Assembly (NCBI GenBank): GCA_024277285.1
Contig: JAJRVM010000025.1
Location: forward strand, 1-6,487
Length of the DNA stretch: 6,487 nucleotides
DNA from: Planctomycetota bacterium
GTDB lineage: Bacteria > Planctomycetota > Planctomycetia > Pirellulales > Pirellulaceae
Reading direction: 5' to 3'
Under the pieces are notes generated by a model that saw nothing but the letters and a program-made list of their open reading frames with translations, searched no databases and was not told the origin of the DNA. The first letter of the stretch is position 1. Each line of letters begins with the position of its first letter. The position numbers and the translations under genes were made by a program. Below are positions 5,860 through 6,487 of the stretch, piece after piece.

Positions 5860-6487
5860 ATGAAACGTATTTCCATCGATCCCATTACACGCTTGGAAGG
5901 GCATGGCAAGATCGACATTTTCCTCGATGACGAGGGAAACGTGGCAAATTGCTATTTGCAGATTCCTGAGTTGCGTGGCTTTGAAAAGTTTTGTGAAGGT
6001 CGGCCGATTGAAGAGATGCCGAACATCACCGAGCGGATCTGCGGAGTCTGCCCAGAAGCGCACCATATTGCTGCCACCAAGGCCTTGGACAATGTGTTCC
6101 ATGTCGATCCGCCACCGGCGGCCAAGAAGCTGCGGGAACTGTTCTACAGTATCTTCTTCGCCACCGATCACACGACCCACTTCTATGCCCTTGGTGGTCC
6201 CGATTTCGTGGTTGGGCCGCAGGCTCCGCCCGCCGAGCGGAATATTCTGGGCGTGATCAATAAAGTCGGTATGGATATCGCTGGCAAGGTGCTCAAGATG
6301 CGCCGCGATGGGCACTATCTAATCAAGATGATGGGCGGTCGTGCCATCCATCCCAACTGGGGACTCCCAGGTGGAGTGAGTTGCGGGTTGACCGAGGAGA
6401 AACGAACGGAAATCGAGAAACTCGGGCGCGATGCCATCGAGTTTGCTCAATTCTCCCTGAAAATCTTCGACGACATCGTGCTGGGCA
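5860..6487 (+). CDS. mvhA: [NiFe] hydrogenase large subunit (MvhA), partial at the 3' end
   Basis: MvhA holds the Ni-Fe(CN)2CO centre that splits or makes H2. The first 209 codons are present and the window edge cuts the gene; group 3c large subunits are usually well over 400 aa, so less than half is seen. Visible family marks are the N-terminal IDPITRLEGHGKI (5-18) and the L1 motif RICGVCPEAHH (59-69), whose C61 and C64 supply the first pair of Ni ligands. GGRAIHPNWGLPGG (158-171) is the typical large-subunit 'GGRxxHP' segment. The second Ni-binding motif (DPCxxC near the C-terminus), and hence competence and proteolytic maturation, cannot be checked. The ATG at 5860 is 14 nt after the mvhG stop, with AAGGA at 5844-5848, the same stop-into-SD arrangement as hdrA/mvhD. 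A frameshift or stop beyond the edge cannot be excluded. Confidence 0.94.
   Translation, partial: MKRISIDPITRLEGHGKIDIFLDDEGNVANCYLQIPELRGFEKFCEGRPIEEMPNITERICGVCPEAHHIAATKALDNVFHVDPPPAAKKLRELFYSIFFATDHTTHFYALGGPDFVVGPQAPPAERNILGVINKVGMDIAGKVLKMRRDGHYLIKMMGGRAIHPNWGLPGGVSCGLTEEKRTEIEKLGRDAIEFAQFSLKIFDDIVLG

Overview
The window holds the first six genes of one forward-strand operon, hdrC-hdrB-hdrA-mvhD-mvhG-mvhA. Together they encode a complete hydrogenase-coupled heterodisulfide reductase (HdrABC-MvhADG type); the last gene, mvhA, is cut by the right edge. In methanogens this cytoplasmic complex oxidises H2 at the [NiFe] site of MvhA. Electrons pass through the Fe-S clusters of MvhG and MvhD to the FAD of HdrA, which bifurcates them: one branch reduces ferredoxin, the other goes through HdrC to the two noncubane [4Fe-4S] clusters of HdrB, where a disulfide is reduced. 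Every cofactor-binding motif I can check in the visible part is intact.

Layout. Positions 1-713 hold no gene I can support. This stretch contains small hairpins, a perfect 15-bp inverted repeat with a 6-nt loop (189-224), and three perfect 16-bp tandem repeats, each carrying the palindrome CTCGCGAG (615-662), ending about 50 bp before the operon. From 714 the genes are packed tightly. hdrC/hdrB and mvhD/mvhG overlap by ATGA. hdrA/mvhD and mvhG/mvhA are separated by 14-15 nt, with the stop codon running into a TAAGGA ribosome binding site. The only larger gap is 82 nt between hdrB and hdrA, and it contains a possible 14-codon micro-ORF. No internal terminator is visible, so the six genes are probably co-transcribed and made in fixed proportion.

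Organism. Strong GGAGG-type ribosome binding sites, moderately GC-rich sequence, no visible archaeal TATA/BRE promoter and the intergenic repeat style point to a bacterium rather than a methanogen. The TTTTTTCAACG...CGTTGAAAAAA palindrome and the CTCGCGAG-bearing tandem repeats resemble, from memory, intergenic repeats of Planctomycetota (Pirellula/Rhodopirellula relatives). That assignment is an inference of low to moderate confidence. If correct, this would be an anaerobic, H2-metabolising lineage within a phylum best known for aerobic heterotrophs. The most interesting open question is the HdrB substrate, because a bacterium would not be expected to have CoM-S-S-CoB.
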